In this document: positions 60,512 through 64,000 of the stretch, piece after piece
Position numbering within the stretch: the stretch's first letter is position 1
Layout: every line of letters starts with the position of its first letter
NCBI RefSeq assembly: GCF_003208435.1
Contig: NZ_QKMF01000004.1
Location: 186,001-250,000, forward strand
Origin: Pelagimonas varians
GTDB taxonomy: Bacteria; Pseudomonadota; Alphaproteobacteria; Rhodobacterales; Rhodobacteraceae
Length of the DNA: 64,000 bases
Direction: 5' to 3'
Translations under genes and position numbers: made by a program
The notes under the pieces: generated by a model
Databases searched by the model: none
Seen by the model: only the letters and a program-made list of their open reading frames with translations
What the model was told of the DNA's origin: nothing

Positions 60512-60560
60512 TTGGCCTTGTCAGACTGTTTCGTGTCAGACTGTTTCGTGACAGGGCCAA
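60512..60560. repeat. hairpin containing a 15-base tandem repeat
   Basis: TTGGCCTTGTCA (60512-60523) and TGACAGGGCCAA (60549-60560) are inverted repeats with one G-T mismatch. The loop and inner arm hold GTCAGACTGTTTCGT twice in tandem (60520-60534 and 60535-60549). It lies just after the lectin gene and has no T run, so it may stabilise the message end or be a remnant of a repeat. Confidence 0.65.
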
Positions 60561-60733
60561 TACACGTCAGCCGAAAATACACTGCTTTTCGTATGTTTCT
60601 GAGTTCTTATCGGACCCGTTCGCTGAAGCGGTCCCGTTTTGGTGCGTTTTTTACGAGAACAGCCGCGTTTATGGGACTTGCCGTTCGCGCCAGTGCTTGT
60701 CCGCAAGACCATAGATGTCTGCCGCCATCCAAG

Positions 60734-61543
60734 CTACCAACTTGGAAAACGTCTTTCGAACCAGCGCGGTAGGGAGAAGACAATGAGCTTCTTAAGTTGC
60801 GCTTGAACTTTTAGCTTAAGGTTTACAGTTGCTTCACTTCCGTCCTGAGGCGCAAATCCGATCGTATCGCTTGTCTCTTGCATGTCCCATCGCATCCCAG
60901 GATTGTTCGACATCAGATTGAGGGCGGCGAAATTCACATCCTTGGCTTTGATCGCGGATTTGACGCCATCAAGGAAATCGCGATCGCTGAGCCACATTTC
61001 CTGACCCCATCGCCCCATTGCCATATGGAGCCCCGGTTGATTGTCATGGGTCCATTGTGTCCATCCGATGCGCAAGCAAATCACGGACAAGCCGTGGCAT
61101 TCAGCGAAATAAGCCCCGGTGCGTTCACAAAAGAGCTTTGACATGCCATAGGCATTAACCGGACCGGGCGGGGTGGCGCGACTCAATAGGTCATCGCCAA
61201 AGCGCTTGTCACCGTGAATCCAATTTGAACTTGCCAGAACAACCCGTGACACCCCTTTGTTGGCGGCGTGGTGGTATAGGGTCAGGGTCGCGTCCATGTT
61301 GTTCTTGACGCTTGAGGCCCAGCTGGCCGTCGGTTCTCTGTCCCCGGCGAGATGAACGATGACATCTACACCGTCCAAATGATTGGTCCATTCCTCGGAT
61401 GTTGCTAAGTTGGCAACGTGGATATTCGGGTGATCGACCGGACGCATATCCAACCCACTAACCGTAAATTGCGCGTCTGCCTCAAGATAGTCAAAGAGCA
61501 TACGACCTAGATGGCCGCCAGCGCCTGTGATCAAGACATGCAT
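60734..61543 (-). CDS. NAD-dependent epimerase/dehydratase, uronate dehydrogenase-like
   Basis: A 269-residue short-chain (extended) dehydrogenase. Nucleotide site TGAGGHLGRM at the N-terminus, VDVIVHLAGD, the catalytic YGMSK with Tyr and Lys, and VVLASSNWIHGD, CLRIGWT matching the uronate dehydrogenase group. That enzyme oxidises glucuronate or galacturonate to aldaric lactone. The ABC importer and mutarotase-like genes in the same operon support a sugar or uronate substrate; the specificity is inferred. ATG 61543 lies within the end of the upstream gene (13-base overlap). Confidence 0.78.
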   Translation of the reverse strand: MHVLITGAGGHLGRMLFDYLEADAQFTVSGLDMRPVDHPNIHVANLATSEEWTNHLDGVDVIVHLAGDREPTASWASSVKNNMDATLTLYHHAANKGVSRVVLASSNWIHGDKRFGDDLLSRATPPGPVNAYGMSKLFCERTGAYFAECHGLSVICLRIGWTQWTHDNQPGLHMAMGRWGQEMWLSDRDFLDGVKSAIKAKDVNFAALNLMSNNPGMRWDMQETSDTIGFAPQDGSEATVNLKLKVQAQLKKLIVFSLPRWFERRFPSW

Positions 61544-62433
61544 TTCATAAGCTCCAGTTTTGAATTGTTTAGGTCTTGAGTTGTGGGATCGGTCCACACT
61601 GCAAAGCGCTGACCGAACTCGGTTTTTGCGCCCGGCGACAAGGTTTGAAGAGGGGCATGCCATTCCGCCTCGCAATAGGAGTAGTCACCTGAATTGAAGA
61701 CTTCCAGAGGATGGATATGTGCAAACCTGTCCGCCGGTGTTGGGGGGGGCGTGTCGCAGCTCATCCAGACCGGTTTGTCATCATGATCCAGCCGGATGAG
61801 GGTATGGGCGCTGCGGTTTTCAATGCCGACCTTGAATTCGCCGCGCTCATTGCAATCACAAACGATGCCCGCGTTGTGCGTCGACAAAAAGCCGTCTGGA
61901 TCACCAAAAACCTTGGTTGGCGTCAAATCTTGCGAGGTGACACCAATACGGGCTTTGTGATTGAGCATCATCACTGACCAAATGCCGACATCCCTATCAT
62001 GTCGGCCGTGATTGGTTACGGTGTGTTGGATCGACCAGGTTGCGCCGTCAATGATGCGTAGTTCGCGTGTGATCTGTAGCTTGGATTGGCGGCAAACGAC
62101 GCTTTGAAGTGTGATATGCGCCTTGCTGCCTCCGGCAATTTCATAAGGCCCTGAATCCAGTGCAGCATAAGGCGCGCCGTCAGGCCACTTGGTGTGAGGC
62201 GCAATCCAGGTTTTTTCACCGCCCCATAACGGGAACCCGAACTGAGGAGACCGTGTGGGAAAACCACGAAGATTTGTGATGTCGGGAATGAAATTCTTGA
62301 GGTCACTGTTGTGAAACAAGAGCGATCGTCCTTGAAACACGACATCCCAAAGACGCCCACCGATGCCCGGTAGGATGATCAATTCGAGATCACCAGACTT
62401 CAAAGTTTCCTGCTTCCAAACATCTGACATCAA
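61531..62433 (-). CDS. mutarotase-fold protein (DUF4380-like, aldose 1-epimerase superfamily)
   Basis: A 300-residue protein with the galactose mutarotase-like beta-sandwich pattern: LELIILPGIGGRLWDVVFQGRSLLFHN at the start, GFPLWGGEKTWIAPHTKWPDG, WSIQHTVTNHGRHDRDVGIWSVMML and VFNSGDYSYCEAEWHAPLQTLSPGAKTEF. These fit DUF4380, whose members are thought to act on sugars. It starts at 62433 (or ATG 62430) and overlaps the dehydrogenase gene by 13 bases, so they are co-translated. Mutarotation of the imported sugar is a likely role, not shown. Confidence 0.75.
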   Translation of the reverse strand: MMSDVWKQETLKSGDLELIILPGIGGRLWDVVFQGRSLLFHNSDLKNFIPDITNLRGFPTRSPQFGFPLWGGEKTWIAPHTKWPDGAPYAALDSGPYEIAGGSKAHITLQSVVCRQSKLQITRELRIIDGATWSIQHTVTNHGRHDRDVGIWSVMMLNHKARIGVTSQDLTPTKVFGDPDGFLSTHNAGIVCDCNERGEFKVGIENRSAHTLIRLDHDDKPVWMSCDTPPPTPADRFAHIHPLEVFNSGDYSYCEAEWHAPLQTLSPGAKTEFGQRFAVWTDPTTQDLNNSKLELMKCMS

Positions 62434-62487
62434 GGCACCCGGATCGTAAGAGGTTCGGCACCGCGAGGTTTGCGGTGCCGATTGTGG

Positions 62488-63486
62488 TTAGGCGTGTTTA
62501 AACTGGGCAACATTTTCGGCTGTAATCGCCATCACGCCAGTTTCAACCCGTTCGGGCAGCGGATTGATGCCTGCGGCTTTCCAATCAGGCAGCACCTTGA
62601 GCGCGTCGGTGTTTTGCCAATGCATCATGTGAAATGCGAGAAAGATCTCCAGATAGGATTTCTGCGCCACTGCGCCAGAAATCGTTCCGTCTTCAATGTA
62701 GGGCAACATGTCGTCGTTGCGGTCCATCGCGACAATCTTGATGTCGCCCTTACGCCCTGCTTCGGTCACGGCAATTGCAGCACCTTTGCCGCTGTCACCA
62801 TCGGTGCCTCCGATCCCGACAATGTCGGGGTGCGCTTGAATCGCTTGGAGATAGGCGGTTGGCGCATAAGATGGATCTGCTTTGTCATTGACGACATCGA
62901 CGACTTCGATCTCTGGGTATTTCTCGGCAAACACTTGTTTGTAGCCTTCGACCCGTTCAAGTGTTGATGGCGCAGGGAATGTTCCAAGGATCACTTTGCC
63001 TTTGCCGCCGATGGCTTGCGCCAGCATTTCGCCGCCAACCCGGCCAGCTTGTACGCCGTTAATCCCAAGGAATGTCGAACGCGGGCTTTCAGGGACATCG
63101 CCGATGCAGCAGGTGATTGGAATACCGGCTTCAACAGCACGTTCGATGCCGGGAGCCAATGTGGCAGGGTCACCGGGGAAGATCAAAATACCCGCTGGCC
63201 GGCGTGCAATCAATTCGTCAAGCTGGCGTGCCTGAGCTGCGGTATCGAAGTCCAGCGGACCAGTGAAGGTCGCTTTGATACCCATAATATCTTCTAGGTC
63301 TTTCATCGCATTGCGATAATCGACCCAAAATGGCACCTGTGTGACGATTGATAAAAAGACGTATTCCTTGCCCGCGGCTTGGGCCATTGCTTGGCTCGAC
63401 AGCATTGGCAAACCGAAAGCTGTTGCCAAGCCTGCGGCAGTACCTGCCGTTAGCAATGAACGCCGTTTGGTATCTATTTCAGTCAT
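62488..63486 (-). CDS. sugar ABC transporter substrate-binding protein (RbsB type)
   Basis: A 332-residue periplasmic binding protein of the type 1 (peripla_BP_4) family. The signal looks twin-arginine-like (TKRRSLLTAGTAAG) and is cut near AMAQAAG. The mature protein has LSIVTQVPFWVDYRNAMKDLE, ARRPAGILIFPGDPATLAPGIERAVEAGIPI, GNGVQAGRVGGEM-like and IVGIGGTDGDSGKGAAIAV motifs, as in ribose/xylose-binding proteins. It precedes the sugar-processing genes, after the permease. The bound sugar is unknown, possibly a uronate or lactone given the neighbours. Confidence 0.9.
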   Translation of the reverse strand: MTEIDTKRRSLLTAGTAAGLATAFGLPMLSSQAMAQAAGKEYVFLSIVTQVPFWVDYRNAMKDLEDIMGIKATFTGPLDFDTAAQARQLDELIARRPAGILIFPGDPATLAPGIERAVEAGIPITCCIGDVPESPRSTFLGINGVQAGRVGGEMLAQAIGGKGKVILGTFPAPSTLERVEGYKQVFAEKYPEIEVVDVVNDKADPSYAPTAYLQAIQAHPDIVGIGGTDGDSGKGAAIAVTEAGRKGDIKIVAMDRNDDMLPYIEDGTISGAVAQKSYLEIFLAFHMMHWQNTDALKVLPDWKAAGINPLPERVETGVMAITAENVAQFKHA

Positions 63487-63538
63487 AGTTTTCTCCCTTT
63501 GGGTATGAAGTGTTTGTTGAGACCTGCGTGAAATTTCA

Positions 63539-64000
63539 TCAGCCCTTTTTGCCGCGTATCAGCATGTCGAGCGCGACAGCACTGACCAGCACTCCGCCGA
63601 TCACGATCATCTGCCAGTAGATCGAAACGGCGAGCATGGTCATTGAGTTGTTAATGAGAGCCACAAAGACGACCCCCAGAAACGCGCCCAGAATTGTCCC
63701 TTCGCCACCTCGAAGCGAAGCCCCGCCAATGACCGCAGCAGCGAGCACCTGCAGTTCGATACCATTGCCTGCTGTTGGCGTTCCGCTCATGAGGCGAGAG
63801 GCAAGCAAGACACCGGCCAAAGCCGCCAACATTCCTGTCAGAACATAGGCGATAATCCGCACCCGATTGACATGGATACCCGAGAGCATCGCCGCTTTTT
63901 CGTTTGCGCCGATGAAATAAACCTGACGAAAGAACCGCGTGTGACGTACGGCTAGGTCGAAGATGACGACCAGAAAAAGTGTCAGTAAGACGAGCATTGG
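63539..64000 (-). CDS. sugar ABC transporter permease (RbsC type), cut by the window edge
   Basis: The C-terminal part (at least 153 residues) of a membrane permease, reading without a stop to the right edge. It shows VRHTRFFRQVYFIGANEKAAMLSGIHVNRVRIIAYVLTGMLAALAGVLLASRLMSG, the conserved coupling region of RbsC/BPD_transp_2 permeases, followed by GIELQVLAAAVIGGASLRGGEGTILGAFLGVV and a final hydrophobic helix. It is the upstream partner of the binding protein. The ATPase should lie beyond the edge. Confidence 0.92.
   Translation of the reverse strand, partial: PMLVLLTLFLVVIFDLAVRHTRFFRQVYFIGANEKAAMLSGIHVNRVRIIAYVLTGMLAALAGVLLASRLMSGTPTAGNGIELQVLAAAVIGGASLRGGEGTILGAFLGVVFVALINNSMTMLAVSIYWQMIVIGGVLVSAVALDMLIRGKKG

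Noticed and set aside
60449-60772. A 107-codon frame after the lectin gene
   Set aside because: It begins inside the lectin gene in another frame, spans the tandem repeat and hairpin, and has no family similarity.

Overview
The window is chromosomal DNA from an alphaproteobacterium, most likely a marine Rhodobacteraceae (roseobacter-type) species. The evidence is a circularly permuted two-piece tmRNA gene with the tag ANDNRAPVALAA, the oxygen-dependent cobalamin pathway with BluB/BluE/BluF, tripartite TRAP transport, alphaproteobacterial SspB, a Bpt-type aminoacyl-tRNA-protein transferase, and Entner-Doudoroff genes. No rRNA, tRNA, CRISPR array or intact insertion sequence was seen.

Layout. 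0-8 kb: a hybrid sensor kinase; ilvB behind a complete transcription attenuator with its own leader peptide; small secreted or membrane proteins; and a leftward NarL-type two-component pair. 8-13 kb: a rightward TRAP operon (TakP-like binding protein, unusually large DctQ and DctM), probably served by that pair. 13-31 kb: mostly housekeeping genes, namely bpt, RDD and DUF2852 membrane proteins, glnE, edd/eda, rlmI-like methyltransferase, PIN protein, sodium:solute symporter, an orphan ABC ATPase, a small RHH/DUF4169/MsrQ-like group, fumC, a PmtA-like methyltransferase, sspB, chrA and a SnoaL-like protein. The tmRNA gene lies at about 31.6-31.8 kb.

31.9-56.3 kb is one continuous B12 locus of about 24 kb. 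Leftward: cobW/cobN/cobG/cobH/cobI/cobJ, then cobL/cobE/cobM/cobB/cobA, then a CbiM-like transporter and cobF. One cobalamin riboswitch precedes the DUF1636-cobW-cobN block and a second precedes the CbiM-like gene and cobF. cobK sits alone on the opposite strand between cobJ and cobL, overlapping both. Rightward: cobO, two tandem Lin0512-family genes of unknown function, and cobQ. Then leftward bluF-bluE-cobD-cobC-bluB, and rightward cobU-cobT-cobS. Together these cover corrin ring methylation and contraction, cobalt insertion (CobN; the chelatase CobS/CobT subunits are not here), adenosylation, amidation, aminopropanol arm, lower ligand (DMB) and nucleotide-loop assembly.

56.3-64 kb looks more accessory: a SnoaL-like protein, a membrane-anchored AraC-type regulator, two secreted proteins with probable carbohydrate-binding folds (DUF1566/Lcl-type and ricin-B-type), and a leftward sugar operon (RbsC-like permease cut by the window edge, RbsB-like binding protein, mutarotase-like DUF4380 protein, uronate-dehydrogenase-like protein).

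The points most worth following up are the two Lin0512 proteins inside the cobO-cobQ operon, the antiparallel cobK nested in the cob operon, the ilvB attenuator, the riboswitch-controlled solo CbiM-like transporter, and the AraC/Lcl/lectin locus.
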